The translations under genes were made by a program, and so were the position numbers. Below, in pieces: positions 13,743 to 27,785 of a DNA stretch of 64,000 bases. Origin of the DNA: Setoptus koraiensis. Taxonomy: Eukaryota; Arthropoda. The DNA lies in contig CM106586.1 in assembly GCA_048013815.1 (NCBI GenBank), positions 16,430,001 to 16,494,000 of the forward strand, in the 5' to 3' direction. Every line of letters begins with the position of its first letter. Position 1 is the stretch's first letter. The notes under the pieces were generated by a model. It did no database searches, was not told the DNA's origin, and saw only the letters and a list, made by a program, of their open reading frames with translations.

Positions 13743-13777
13743 CACAAAAGTAGTCAGTAATACTGACTACTTTTGTG
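13743..13777. repeat. Perfect 17-bp inverted repeat, 1-base loop
   Basis: Arm CACAAAAGTAGTCAGTA (13743-13759), a single A, then the exact complement (13761-13777). Confidence 0.85.
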
Positions 13778-14920
13778 TCAGTATGTGTGACTCGCTCGCC
13801 GGCGCAACACTTTTCTTGCATGATGATACCCTCTGATCTGATCGAGAGAACACAATGAAAACAAAGTGAGAACACACATGCCCCCGTTGCAAGCGGGCCC
13901 CACGCGAACCCGTTAAGACGCATTAGGATTCACATCAACGTGGCGCCAGCGCGCCCAGACCACATTGGGGCCGGCGCGCGATGCACGGCGAGCCCCAAAC
14001 TTTGGGGCCCAAAGTGATTGGCATCGGCCACTTACACACTGTATGTGTGATGCAGGGCTTTTTATTGCAAGCAAACACCTACGAAATGCCCCCTTTGCAC
14101 TGAGCCGTTTTAAGCCATTTTAAATTCAATTGGCATTCGCATGTTTGTATCTGTTCAAGGCTCTCAGTTGTTAGCTTAGCGAGCGCATCATCGCCGAAAC
14201 ACTCACTCATATAACATGAGTCATATTATATATCGCTGCTCGCGATGGCGCTCGCGATTGGAATCGCCCCACAGCGGATATAAGTTGGCATAAGTGGCAC
14301 AAATATCCATTATAGCGCTCGCGATGTGTATGCGTTTGGTTATCAATGATAACTTATCATGGTTTGCATTATCTCAGCGAGATGTCTTGTCGTGTTTTTG
14401 CCATTTCTGTCTCTGTCTCTCTCGCGGCGAGAGTCTCGCTGCTCTTTATTGACAGCAACAACAGTTAGCAACAACGATGGCTCTATCGCCTGCTATCTGG
14501 CAGCCATTGGCCATTCTGGGCTGCATCATTCTTTTGGAAAATTCCTCTTTCATGAACTGGCTTCTTTTATGGTCAGTACATCAATATCGGACACGCACTC
14601 TGGTTCGGCTGTCCAGAGTCTGGACAGCGGACAATTGCGCGCGATACGGGCTCGTTAGGGGCACCATTTCGGCCCAACGCAAACAGGCCCAAATTGTTGC
14701 AATAGATACCAGAAAAGCAGCTCGCCTAACTAGATAGACTCGCTCAATTCTAGATAGACTCGCGCAATTCAATTGACCTCTTTTGCCGGCGCACTAATGG
14801 CATCCGCCGGTATCGCCAAATATTATGCAAAGGTACGATATTATACGAGCATTATACGAATGAGCAAATAACAATACGTTTGCGCAGCGGATTCCACACA
14901 CACACACCTCATTTCATTCA

Positions 14921-14970
14921 ATCTCGGTGGATCTCGGTGTATCTCGGTGAATCTTGGTGAATCTCGGCGA
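14921..14970. repeat. 10-bp minisatellite ATCTCGGTGA x5
   Basis: Five contiguous decamers with one or two changes each. Confidence 0.9.
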
Positions 14971-16026
14971 GCAGTGGAACGGGCAGTTCAGCCTGAACTG
15001 GTGCACGGCTTCCAGAATCACTCGAGCAGCGAGCGAATTCGGGCCATGCCAACACAACGACAAGCACGATTCTTGACACCCGGCATTAGATAGTGATCTA
15101 GAAATTCCGTCGGAATTTTCTCCAGGAATTATCTGGATTTTTCTTTGCTTCGCGCTCGTTGTTACTAACGACACAACTCACCCCTAGGAGCTGCAGTTCG
15201 AACTGGTGGGCGCAAGTCGGCTGCCAATGGCCAACCGACAATGGCAATTTTAAACTGGCAGCAAACTGGTCTGGACAAGGGGCCCACATAGAGGCTCCTA
15301 TTAGGCAGCTGTTGGACCAATTGAAGCGCATTACAAACAATGCGCAACGATACAAGAACAAGTTGAAGTGGAACCGCCTAACGATGAGTCTGTCTCGACC
15401 TGGCAGCCGGTTTATCGAGCCAGACAGCCGCTCCAATGGGGCCTGGCATTTTCGATGATCACATGCAACACTGCCTGGCACAGTTACATGTGTGTGCTTG
15501 AAGACAATGCGATTTCATTGAAATCGAATCTCGACTGTCTGATGATCGTGCCGCGATCTGCCAGAATCCGTTCGCAACACATCGGAATGAGTTGTCTGGA
15601 CTCCACACTCTGGAGGAATGCGTTTCGGTCGGCCAAAATCGGGCGTCGAGACTCAGCCCAATATCGCGCCGAATCGTGCGCCGAAACTTTGCACTTTCTA
15701 TAGCAGTTCGGTCAGATCGCAACTTGGTTCTTTTTGTTGATTTCGAACGATCGCTTTCGTGTCGCTAGGTGCACTCGCTACTAGCGAGTCGCTAGGTTCT
15801 AATTACCTAGCCGCGCTCTGCTGCCGGGCAACAGCACTAATGAATGGCGCTAATGAATGGTGATTCATCATTGATGAATATTCTGCATGACTTCCTGCGG
15901 GACAACAGTGAAAATTGCGAGTGCAGTGAGCGGTACCCGAACTCGCGAATTGTCCGCGAAAAAGCGCTCGGGACGGGTTCGGATCGCGGAATTCCGGCCA
16001 GGGTGATCCGCGGATCGATCGCACCG

Positions 16027-16111
16027 TCCGAAGCACCCGAATCATCGAACCGCCCGAACCGCCCGAAGCATCGAACCGCCCGAACCGCCCGAACCGTCCG
16101 AAGCACCCGAA
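16027..16111. repeat. 9-bp minisatellite, CCGAACCGC type
   Basis: About nine imperfect units alternating CCGAACCGC, CCGAAGCAC and CATCGAA forms. Confidence 0.75.
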
Positions 16112-16695
16112 ATTTCCTATATTCCATCGGATTTTTCACGCAAGGGGCATAGGGATTTCTGCTCCGACAGCGAACGCTCGCACCGACGAAAGAGCGAAAG
16201 AAGGAAAAGATGACCTTTCGCCGATTTCTGTCGCGATCGACGGATATTCTAGCCGCTGTCCGCGAATCGCATCTGGATTATTTTTCCAAACGTAAATCGC
16301 GGACCGTAAATCCGCGACCGATGTCTGCGCGCACCGCCAAACTATGGCCGGTGAATCGGAGAGGTGAGAGCGAGGGAGGTGATGTAATAACATGCTGAAT
16401 TTGGGAGCTTGTTTGTCTTGTCGTGGCACTCTTATCGTGGGCCAAAAAATGCCATAAATAGACAGATAACAATTTGGGCCAAGGCATGAGATAAACCGAT
16501 AGCGGTGGAATAATCTATCGGGCACCTCATCAATTTTCTGCCCGTTTTCTCGCCTCGACAATTGCACCATCTTGCCGCTCGAGGTAACCGGGCGCCAACT
16601 ATTGCTGCTAATTGTCGGTTGTTTCGGATGGGTGGGCGTGGGCGGGCGCCCCTCGTAAGCAGCCTGGCAACATTCAAGTTGGCGGATTTGCGCCC

Positions 16696-16759
16696 CAACT
16701 GGATGCGCCCCGAACTGGATGCGTCCCGAACTGGATACGTTCTGAACTGGATGCGCCCG
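16696..16759. repeat. 16-bp minisatellite GAACTGGATGCGCCCC x4
   Basis: Four contiguous copies of 16 bases with one to three substitutions each. Confidence 0.9.
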
Positions 16760-17520
16760 TTTCAGTTTGCGACCAGCCGGCCAAACGGACAGACTCGCTT
16801 TGCGTCGCCAGGGCCCCGTTTGGTAGCGGGCTCGGGTTTGTTTTGCCAGTTCGCGGTGATGCTTTACGAGCGGCGCTCACGGCCCGACGGCCCGAGCGAG
16901 CGCCAATTTGCTGCAGTGACAGCCAGACAGCGTTCGGAACGGACCGAGCTTGACACCGGGGCGCCGCGTTCGGGCCCATTCTGGCCGAAGCGGGCCGCAC
17001 GAGTGGCGGTCAAGTTCGATGCGCGACGATCAGTGTCTAATCATTTATAATCTTGCCAGGCAATCTCGGCGTGTTTGTGTGTTGGCTCTAACGATGTAAC
17101 TAACTTCGGGGGCCCAGTGGCAAAGGGGCGATCCACAGAAGCAAAAATATACTTTCGCTCGCGCCAACTGCCACATAACTGTGCGTTAATGGCAACGCGC
17201 CGGCTCAACAAACGACCCTCGACCGGCCCCAAGCATCGGCCGAAATTGTAACGGGCCGCCGGATAGAGCGACGAATTGTCCTACATGGGTCCGATTTTAT
17301 TCCTCTAGTGATCCGTTTAGGCTCATTGTTTTTGCCTGGCCTCGCCGTTCATCCATTTTTGAATACACTGCGGGCTGTGTTTGTGTGCCCGAGTTTGGGA
17401 CGCCCGCGAGAGGTCCCCGCGGGCGCCCCAACTCAAACAGTGGCACGGCCCAGCGTCATTATGTTGTGAGCCCGTCAGCTAGCCGGCCCGATCCAGGCGG
17501 CGGCTACGCTCGCAAACCGG

Positions 17521-17690
17521 CCATATCTAGCACCAGTCATATCTGGACACCAGTTATATCTGGACACCAGTTATATCTGGACACCAGTGAGATTCACGAA
17601 CCAGTTATATCTGGTGAGAGTCGCGAACCAGTCATATCTGGTGAGAGTCGCGAACCAGTCATATCTGGTGAGATTCGCCGACCAGATAGA
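17521..17690. repeat. Compound minisatellite built on ACCAGTTATATCTGG
   Basis: About three copies of an 18-bp unit change into about three copies of a 26-27-bp unit in which GAGAGTCGCG is inserted. The shared core is ACCAGT(C/T)ATATCTGG. Confidence 0.9.
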
Positions 17691-19590
17691 CGGACGGACA
17701 AGCAAACAAACAAAACGCCCGACGGAACAGAAACGGGGCCCAGAGAGAGGGAAAAATCATTGCGAATTCGCTCGAAATCATTCTCGCTCTGGCGATAGTT
17801 TAATGAGTGGACATTTATCTCGGACGCATTTATCAAATGCTGTTGTCGCAACTGCATGCTGCGGGCTGGCCCGGTCTATTATATCGCAATGATCGCCAAC
17901 AACAATTTCTAGCTCGTCTCTCCGCTTTGGGCCGCTATCGTGACGACACGTCTCATCATCGTCATTTAATGTGTCTGTCATTGGTTTGTCTGCTGCGTGG
18001 GCGATATCGCCGGCCGGAGCTGCAAATAGAAAACAAAATAACGAGAACCACATCGCCAACAACTCGCCAACTGGCCACCGACTGTCGCCAACGTTCCGCT
18101 GGCCGGCTAAACGCAAGTGCCCCCTTTTCCGTCTACCTATTTGCTGCAGGCTTGTAGCACCGAGATACGCGAAAAAATAGATACACAGGGGCCCTGTCGT
18201 CCCTGTCAGGCAACAGAGAGACAAAATTTAGATGAGCGGGCCTGATACGCGGGCCGGCCTCTAAATCACAAAGTTGCCAGCGCATTGACACCGAGCGACC
18301 GACATCGCGCCCTCGACCGCTCAGCGCTTGCGTCATCACTGTTAAAGTTCCTCCAATAGAAGCGATCGAAACTGAAAATTCAATCTAGAATGTTTTTTTT
18401 TTGGCGCAAAAAAGCAGCTCAATTTTCGTTCGTTTTGTTTTTGGCGGATTTCGCGCCGGCACAATAATCAAATCGACCGAACGGGCTGCTGATTAGCGGG
18501 CCATTTCCGTGGCGATGCGGCTTTTTTGTTCTCGTATTACTCTGGCTCGTCCCGCAAAAACATCGCAAACTCGTCGAGCGACGGGGCCAATCGGCGAAAA
18601 TCATCAGCCGAAAATCATCAGTAATCCTCTCGGTGACGCCTTTGGTCACTCGAGTTTGCCAAGCAATTTTTTTCGGCTCAGCGGAAAAACAGGGTCGTGC
18701 TCAAGGGCGCAGATTTACCTGTCATTGGTGCTTCCAATATCAGCCAGAGATCCAGTGAGATTCTGTCTGATTCTCGGTGACAATTATAACGGCATTTGTG
18801 GCTCGCAGACGATCGTTCGATGGACGTTCGGGCGACACTTGAAAGAAGTTGAGATCCATGAATGGACTCAAATAATTCGCTCGCGCAGCTTGCATGGTGC
18901 AAAGCTTCGCAACGTGCAGCTATAATGCGTCCCCGGGATCATTTAGCGGGCCCGTTGGGCCTCACTGGGCTCACAACGCAATGGCCCGTCAATTAAGCCC
19001 TTAATTAGTGGCCGGTTTGCTCTGCGCCATCGATTAGCACAAGTTGTGGGCCCCTTACTAATTGGATTACAAAGCTTTGTGTATAGTCAGCATGCAGGCA
19101 CACTGAGGCGCATAAACACACATAACTCAATGATTCTCATATACGATGTAATGCCCGACGAAATAGTATGGCAAACCTCGAAATAGCAGCGAATAGGTGC
19201 ACTGTTAAATCAAGACGACAGAGTCTTGTTTCATCTAAATTTTCATTTGAAGCGGCTTGTGCCAGTTGTGGCTGCAGCTCGGCGGTGGACTTTGCCGCCT
19301 CGAACATGCTTAGTTAATGGTTTTCTTGATCGAGATTTGTCGCGTGAAACATCAAAGATCAAGATCGATATCACATTGAAAATTTGCCCGAAATATAACA
19401 ATTTTCCAGCGTTGAAACTCCAAATAACCGGCGAGAATCCCGAGTATTGCGCCGACAATTCTCAAGATCGTCAACGTGTCCCGGACCGCAGGCCAACGAC
19501 CCCCAGCTCCAATCTAGATCGACACCAAACCGGATGTTGCCACTGACCGGAAGTGCGCTCACTGTAAAGCGGCAGTGGCGGGCTCGATGT

Positions 19591-19690
19591 TCGGATATTT
19601 TCGGATGTTTTCGGATGTTTTCGGATGCTTTCGGATGCTTTCGGATGCTTTCGGAAGCTTTCGGATATTTTCAGATATTTGCGGATATTC
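19591..19690. repeat. 10-bp minisatellite TCGGATGCTT x10
   Basis: Ten contiguous decamers with few substitutions, starting TCGGATATTT and ending TCAGATATTT. Confidence 0.95.
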
Positions 19691-22600
19691 CTATCGTGTG
19701 TCTGAGCGTTCTATTCACCTGGCCAGTCAGCCGGTCGAATGTCGCAGAGCTCGGACTAGCTACTCGCGGCCGCGAAAAAAAAAATCCGACGCGAAAAAAA
19801 AATCCGACGCGAAAAATAGCAAGTCGCAGTGTGATGCGGATTGCAGGGCGCCGACAAGTTGCAAATCCGCCTGGCCGCACGGACAAAGCAAAGTCGCTGA
19901 CAGAATATTAGCCCGGCCCGCGGAGGGGCGACGACTGATTCAGTGGGACTGTATGCGCTCTCGCCTGGACGCACCGGTTGTCCGAAGCGAGACGTTGGCC
20001 GAGGCTTGCCGGTTTATAGAGTGGGCCCCAGTTTCCGCTCGATCGAGTTGCACTTGATTAAGTCGATATTAGTCATTATTAGCATGGCAGCGTGTGTGCC
20101 GGATATGTGTCACGCCAGGTCTGTGCCGAATTGATTGGATTTGCAGCGATCCGTCATGGGCAGCCGGGCAACTTGGGGCCGGGCCGCAACAACGGTCATT
20201 AGGTCGCATGCACAGGTGCATTGGGGTGCACTACCATTTGTTTGTATTTGCAGCAATGTCAGCGGACAACAATGTATCTGATTATTGTGTCCGTCTCATT
20301 GTTTTTGTTTCGGTGCGCCGCTGCCCGTGCGCCGCTGGCCCGTCCGCTGCCGGCGAGCTGGAAGGGGCCGGTGTGTCTAATTGGTTTCGCTTGGCAGTTA
20401 TTTGATTGTTGTGACAATAAGAGTGGCCATAAACACATAGTTGCGCAACTAAATAGGAGCGCACCCAGTAATAAATATATTCATTGCGTGTTTGTCGCGC
20501 CGAGTGGCCCAATCAGAGAGCGCACAACATACAACAGATATAAGATATAAGCTGACGGGCTGAGAAAAGCGGCGGAGGAGCAAAAAACATTATTGCGACG
20601 CCCTTGATGTAGCGGTAGCGGTGGTAATTGAGCAAATATACTTGTTTGGGGCCAGGCGCTGCCGTTTTGCAACTGCCGGCCAAGCAAACAAGCCAAGCAA
20701 GCAACCAGACAAATCCATTATACCAATAGTTAGTCTATTAATGAGGGCGCCACTAGCGGGCGAGCTGGCCGGCTTGGCGAGCCACTTTTGGCGAGCCAGC
20801 CGGCGAGCCAGTCAGCCAGCCAGCCAGCGTCTAATGGCGCCTGCCGGTTCCATTAGGCCGGGCGTCATCGTCGTCGAGAGTGCATCGTGCCGAAACTCCG
20901 GCCGGCTGCAGCCGCCGCGCCGCCGATCCCAAAGCCGAGGGGCCCGTCCAGCCGGCAGAGGCTCCGGCATCTCAGAGTCTGGCCCTGGTGTCGCAGAGCC
21001 TGGCGCTGGTATCTCGGGCTCGGGCTCTGGCGCTGGTAGCTGAGAGTCGGCTCAGCCAGCCAGGGCCAGTGGCTAGACGGAGCGAAGTGTCAGAAGTGGG
21101 CGCTTAAAAGCATTAAATTGTCGCTAGTTAAGAACATTAATTAGATGCGAGACGACATGTGCGTTCTCTTTCATTTACGCTCATTCTTCGCTCTTGGCTC
21201 GCGCGCGCAAAGTCGGCCGAGCGCCTCAGACAGAGCGGGGCCCGGCTCGGCGACCAGGCGACGCAAAGAAGTTGTGGCAAGCTCTTTTATATTGTTGTTG
21301 TTGTTGTTGTTGTTGGCAAACGAAGGCTGTCGAACGGGCAAACGGCGAAACAACAAAGATAAAGTGGCGCGCCAGTTGTGAGTTTGTCGCAAGTGCCCAC
21401 CATTTATCCATCCAGAATATCCAACTAACCGAGATAATAAGAGAGACAGACAGTTTATTTACCGATTACGTAATAGCAGCGCGTGTCGATTGTGTTGTGC
21501 CGAGTTGGTGCTCGCTCGCTGGCTCTATCTCGGGCCCCTTTGCACTGCAAAGTTTGCAGCCCCCCAACACACTCACGCAACGAAGCAAATGAGCGCCAAT
21601 CATCGCAAACAATCTAATCTAAAGTCTACAATCGACAAGACACAAGCGCCGCCAGACTATTGTTTCACGCCCGTGTCTAATGAATGAACCGAATGGGCGT
21701 GTGAGCGACCGGCCCATGGCCGAAGCGGCCAGCCCGGCCAGCTCGACCGACTTGGCCGACTTGCCCAATTGTCAAGTGAAACAAACGAAACGGCCGAAAT
21801 CTTTTGGCCCGCTCGCACGGGCCACCGCTCGGCTAAGCCGCTACTTAAATGCGTCATATCCGCGCGGACGAGATTAATTCTTTCATTGGAATTCAGCCAG
21901 CACATACCTCAGAATTCGAGGCTCGGATTTGGCTCGCTGTCACCGCTGGACCGTGGGCACTATATAATGTTGGCATTATATAATATTACTATTATTTTAT
22001 TTACCACGTGACATCACTGCACATAGATGCATTATTGCCAGCAGCCGACATTAATAAGCACGCGAGGCGAGCCGATGATCGGCAAAAATGTCACGCGATC
22101 TCACTGTGGTGACAGTCGTGAAAACAATCGCTGCTTTAGTGAGCCTTTCGGGACTTTTTCATTCAATATTTTCGCTTGCTTCCGATAATTTGTTGCATTG
22201 ACCGTCGCTACAATAATTGAGCTATCACTGGCAAATTGCGAGTCACAACGCTCATTAATAATGAGTTATTATTGCCAACAGCGCTGGACATTATTGACAT
22301 GCAGACTGCGAGTGATGCAACAGAGCAAGTGACGTCACAAGTAAATACTACAATGCGATAAACACAAACAGCCCCACAACTTGTATGCTACAAGCTGCCC
22401 TGTGCCGCCCACGCAACTGACCTTTGTCTAGCTCATTAACTGGTGGATGTTGGCTGGTTCGGCTTCAGCGACAGCGCACCGGCAGTGCAAAATGGCCGCC
22501 AAGTCCGGCGAACAAATAACGGCCCGTTATTAACGGGGCCCCACAAGCTGAACGATTCAGACCAGCAATCGATCTATTAATGGCAATTCTGGCCAGCTAT

Positions 22601-22891
22601 TTATCCGCTTGGCATGACCGCCGAATAAGCAATTCAGACAAGCGGCGTATTTGACTACGATCGCAGCAGGACAGTGGTGCGCGGATGCAGCCTGGATGGA
22701 TATTATCCATTGGATAAACCGGCGCGCCCGTAGCCACCGTTTACCGTATCACTGCCAGTGATTCACTGTGCATACGGTACCAGTCAACTTTATCAGCGCT
22801 AAAAGAGCTAAAAGCCGACTTGCGTGGGCCCCATTAATTAAGCTCGCGCTAATCTATGCAGATATTGTTGGTTTGGATGTCGTTGGCCGGT

Positions 22892-22963
22892 GATTTGTTG
22901 CGCGAGCTGCTCTGAGATTTGTCGCGCGAGCTGCTCTGAGATTTGTTGCGCCAACTGTTGTGA
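22892..22963. repeat. 24-bp tandem repeat x3
   Basis: Three contiguous copies starting GATTTGT(T/C)GCGC and ending in TGA. The period is a multiple of three, so both strands stay open, but no gene features surround it. Confidence 0.85.
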
Positions 22964-23860
22964 GTTGTCAATGAGCAGCGGCGAACGGTGATGACGTTGT
23001 GCGGACGGGCCCGGTTTCGTTGGCGACAGACCGCAGTGGGCGCCATTGTCCATATTGATATAATCTCTAGCCCGGTGAATTAAGTAGCCCGTTACCTCGG
23101 GCCGGCGCGAGGGCCAACGGGGCGCTCGCGACGAGCGAGGCCCCCGCTCGGTGCGCTCGTCAATAGTTGCTCGTGTCGGGTGGGGGGGGGGCCCAAGTTT
23201 TCATATCGTGCGCCATATAAATCCGTTACACAAAAATGGCCGCTTGGCTATTTTGTACTGGTTGCCGGTTGTATATATAATGCGGTCGTATGTGTAATGT
23301 GCGCACGGGGTGACCATGTAATGATGATCTCCATTTTTGGGGCCTCACTCCTATCTTTGGAGAGGCTTTGTCATTCATAAACTATTGCACGCTAGTGTAC
23401 ATACAGTTACAGTTGCATAGTGCACAGTACATGTACGCACAACAAGGAATAATGGCAGTAGATTTACAAGAAAAGAATAGAGACAACATCAGCGCCGATA
23501 ACATCGACAACAAAAACATCATAAATTGTCATCATATTAAATCCCCTTTGATCTTTGCAAGGATTACTGGCAAATGCTGGCCCACGGCTGGCTGCAAACT
23601 CGCCCCATTACTATACACCGGCAACAACGGCAGCAGCAGCAGCAAAACCACCGACGCTTACTGAGGCTCCGAGCTCGCAACTCGGAAACAATGTTCGAGT
23701 TGCGTCAGCGGAAGTGACCGACAAGGCGCATAAAGCAGCAACGCTGTGTGATTTAATGTATGTGCATGTCATGCCGGGCCGGATCATCATTACGGCGAGC
23801 TGCCCGTGGCTGCCGTGTAAACCGGCGCCATTTCGGCTACTTACACTATGTAAGTTGCAC

Positions 23861-23957
23861 ACGAAATATACGAAATATACGCAATATACGCAATATACGA
23901 AATATACGAAATATACGAAATATACGCAATATACGCAATATACGAAATATACGAAAC
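23861..23957. repeat. 9-bp minisatellite ACGAAATAT x10+
   Basis: Ten units spaced exactly nine bases, alternating between ACGAAATAT and ACGCAATAT. Confidence 0.95.
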
Positions 23958-25977
23958 CTGGTGCTGGCGCCAGTCTCATCAGCACAATAGCAAGACAGAT
24001 TATTGGCTCTTCGACGGCTCGCGGTGTCCGAGTGTCGGGCTTCTCTCGAGAGTCTCGAGTCGAGACTCCGAGAAAAGCCCGAAAGACGAGAACGAGCCAG
24101 CTCCTGGGAGAATTTTTTTTTTGCGGCCACACCTTGGCTTTTGCGAAACGAAAAAAAAAAACTCGGTCGCCATTTTAATGGCTGCCACTAGATTCTGATG
24201 ACCAGAAGCCAGCGTGCTGTGTCAATTTGAGAATTTTCATTTCGGGCAACGCGGACACGGCTCCCGGCTGAGCCGTTTCCTAGTTCGGATGCCCGGCAGA
24301 GGCTCGGCCGAGGCTCGGCAAGGGCCCCACCGAGAGGCCGAGATATGGTTGCGCTCGCTGTGAATGCCGCGGTCGGCGCGGGCGAGCCGCCCTCGAGGTG
24401 CATCCGGTCGAAGTGGGAAGTGGATGGCCGATTCGATGGCCGACCGCTTTTTTCCAGTGAAATCTTGGCTCGGTGCGCTAGCCAGGCTGCGGCCCAGTCA
24501 ATGACACCGAAATCAGCGAACACAAAAAATAAATTTGTCCCATTCTCAGACCGACCTCTCTCACTTATCACTAACAAGTCTCTGTGAATGGCACAAGCAG
24601 GAAGTTTGTGAGGCCGACTTTTGGGGCCGTTGCTGGAGTTTTCTTCGAGCCGGGTCGTTACTGTCAGCGAATAGGAAGCGGTCTAGTTGGCAAATTAGAG
24701 ACAGCCAGCAACCGGCGGCTAACAGTAAGAAACTGCTGCCAGCGCCACCATTAAATCAATCATGCTATCAGATATAGTTTGTGTCGTTGAAATGAGCCCC
24801 AACCGCGCGCACATTCATACAAATAGATAATGTAAAACGTTAGATCTGAGCACCGAGATACCGGCTCGCACACTCGGCCCAGCCAGCACCTTTGTAAGCT
24901 CTTTTGATGGCAGTCGGATCGAGAGTGAGATGGGACGTGATTTAGTTTGGTTTATTTTCACTTTTCGCGCCCCGCTTATCCATTGTATCACAGTGTGCAA
25001 CGTCTCAACGGCGCTCGCGAGGCTCCTTCGAGCGCGATCCGCCATCCAATGGCTGCCAACTTGCCACTGACAAACAGTCTCGACTTCGACGCCGTTCGGG
25101 CTCCTTCGTCGCGCCCTCGAACGCTTGCGAACGTTGTTGAAACCCTCGGCACCGACTCCCGACTCTCGGCTCCCGAAAGAGAGATTTGCTGCCTGGCTGG
25201 CGCACAATCTGTTCCGTTGCGGGAGCCGCGAGCGTTCCCTGGCTGTTCTTTTGGCGCTCTGTCGCCCTTCTCGGGCCGCTCCTCGGCGCTCCCTCGCTGC
25301 TCTCGCCGCCTCGAATGGGGCCCCGAAGAGATGATTAGAAAGCGAGAAGTGTGCGCTGCAAGCGACTTTTTCCTTTTTAAACACACACACACACACGCAC
25401 GCATTCAATTGGGCGAGCCTCTTTCTCGGACTATCGGGCGCTTGCTCGCTTGCGTCTGGCCCCGCCGAGTATTTATATGGCGTCGATGATAGCGTCGCCC
25501 TAGAATACAATGTACTGATGGCGCACAGTATGTATTTATAGAGATATGATGAGAGATACAATTACAAAGCGAGTTGTTGTCGGTTGTTGGCCGTTGTTGC
25601 AGGGCCCGTGCAACTCGCAACTCATTACCACCCATAATCTACTCCACCGGCCTGTCAGTGGCTGCCTATGTGAGTGCGGATATTTTTTGTTGCCGTTGTT
25701 ACGTTACGTAAGAAAGTTACCTAAGTTACGAAACGTTCTTACGTAACAACCAACAGTCGCCTCGCTGGCGCTCGCAAGCAGTGGCCGAACTCGACAATCA
25801 CCGAAAATCTTCGAAGAATTGTTACCTGGCCAGTGTAATGGCCACTTGCTAGAATTACCTGCCGGTGACTTGCTGAATGCGAGCATCGTGTGGGTGGGTC
25901 ACCGATCGCCAAGCCAGCACCGAAATAAAGAGCAGTTTGCACTGTCGGCGCTCGATACATTAATAGACACCAAGGCG

Positions 25978-26022
25978 ATATTTGGGGCCCGTACAACGCG
26001 ATATTTGGGGCCCGTACAACGG
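25978..26022. repeat. 22-bp direct duplication containing GGGGCCC
   Basis: GCGATATTTGGGGCCCGTAC occurs twice in tandem. Confidence 0.85.
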
Positions 26023-27034
26023 GTTGGGCCGCTGCAAGACTCGAACTGCGGGGCGTAACGAGCTGGCTGGCTCGTTTAATGGCGGCCGCGGGAGAAACTT
26101 GATCGATCGTTGCGACAATTTCGGCGCCCTCTCCGTCTCTTCGTCTGCTCGGGTCTCGATTTGATTTGAACCGCAGCTGCCGGGCCGCCTAATGACGCCC
26201 CTGCGCACCAATTTGAAGACGAAACGAAATTTGTGTGTGTGACACAAAGTGACTGGTCTCTGGTTTCTGGTTAGTCGCTTTGCGCTGAGCTGTCCTGGCG
26301 CGCTCGCAGCAAACTCCGGCCAGACGACGAGATTTCGGAGAGGCGCGGCTGCGGACGGGGGGCGCCACAAGAGGAGAGAAAAAGCAGACAAGACATGATT
26401 GATCTAAATATGAAAACAGTCAGAATCGGCGACGGTAGCAGCGGCACTCGCTGGGCGCCCGCAACCGGCAATTTCGTCGACAGCGGACCGGGCCCGCACA
26501 CACACTTGACCCGCGAGACCCGTCGCCACTTATCACCTGTGCGATATTGAACGAGGAGCAAAAAATAGCGTGACCTCCGACTGCCGACTACAACTTGCCC
26601 ACTACGAGTGAGCGCCCGGCTGGCTCGACAATCAATTGCGCACCAAACTGTCTTATTCATCATTTGATGCTTCCGTTTTCACTTCCTCGGCCGCGCGAGG
26701 GCGCGTTGCGGCTCCGACGGGCTGCGCCCTCACCAGCGACGAGCTGGCTGGTGTCGCTGCAGTGGAGGAGCCGCTGTATCCGGATAATGCGCAAAAAGTT
26801 GCAAGTTGCTGCAACTGCGGGCCCGACAAATGGCTCGTTCGGGCCGGACTTGACTGGGTCGCGACTCGCCGGCCGCACACTATGGCGGCGGACAAATGAG
26901 TGCGTATCGGAAATTGGCGTGAGCGAGTCAAACAAGCAACTATCGCTTTATTTGCTGTTTTTCTGGCACCATTTGCATGCGATGAATGCGTTCGGGCGGC
27001 CGGCGCGCCAACGCGGCAGCCACTTGGCCTTCAG

Positions 27035-27104
27035 ACTCCGAAGTTCGCACTCCGAAGTTCGCACTCCGAAGTTTGGGCTCCGAAGTTCGGGCTCCGAAGT
27101 TCAG
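27035..27104. repeat. 14-bp minisatellite ACTCCGAAGTTCGC x5
   Basis: Five contiguous 14-base units with substitutions only at the unit ends. Confidence 0.95.
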
Positions 27105-27711
27105 CGGGCCCCTCGCAAGCGCCAATTCGCGAAACGGGTCGCTGCAATCGCCGTCCGGCGGGCACACTGAGCCGGCCAGGCTGAGGTCGCGGGCCGGCTC
27201 GCAAGTGGCAGAAAAGAGCGGTCGGCATTCGGGTTGGAGGGGCAACAATGGTGGCGCTGTTTGCGATTGCGCACGGTGACAGTTTCGAGCCGAGGCGGCT
27301 TGTTCTGCCGGCCGAACAAATGGCAGAACAATGCGAAATGATGACGATTTTCCAGCGATCGGGCGCGGATATTTGATGAAATGAGAAAAATAGAAAGGGA
27401 AAATATTTTTCATTTCGGTGCGTGACAATGAGCGAATGAAAAAAATTCCAATCTATTTTCGCACACATCTATCAGTTTTCTGGGCGTTAGGTGAATGAAT
27501 TTCATTCAATGAAAGTTGCGCTCGATCGTGCAACGATTTGCGGCGCTACGACACTTTTTTCGGTGCTCACAGAACCAGCGAAACGCGCGTTTGATGGGCG
27601 AGCAATGATTGAAAAACGAACGTGAACCACTGGCGAACTGCGACTTGATTAGCATATCACTTGATTAACGTTATCCCTCTCTCTGCCCCTGTCACAAAAA
27701 AACAACAACGA

Positions 27712-27785
27712 CAACAACAACAACGACGCAACGACGACAACGACGACAACGACGACAACGACAACGACGACAACGACGACAATGA
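27712..27785. repeat. Simple repeat (GAC/AAC)n
   Basis: Imperfect trinucleotide run of CAACAA and GACGACAAC. Confidence 0.85.

Noticed and set aside
23611-24132. Open frames reading FVYFVYCVY or YTKYTQYTK repeats
   Set aside because: Direct translation of the 9-bp minisatellite on either strand, not a membrane protein gene.
24815-25561. 248-codon open frame on the minus strand
   Set aside because: Arg/Ser/Ala-rich with several equally long overlapping frames on both strands. No family resemblance.
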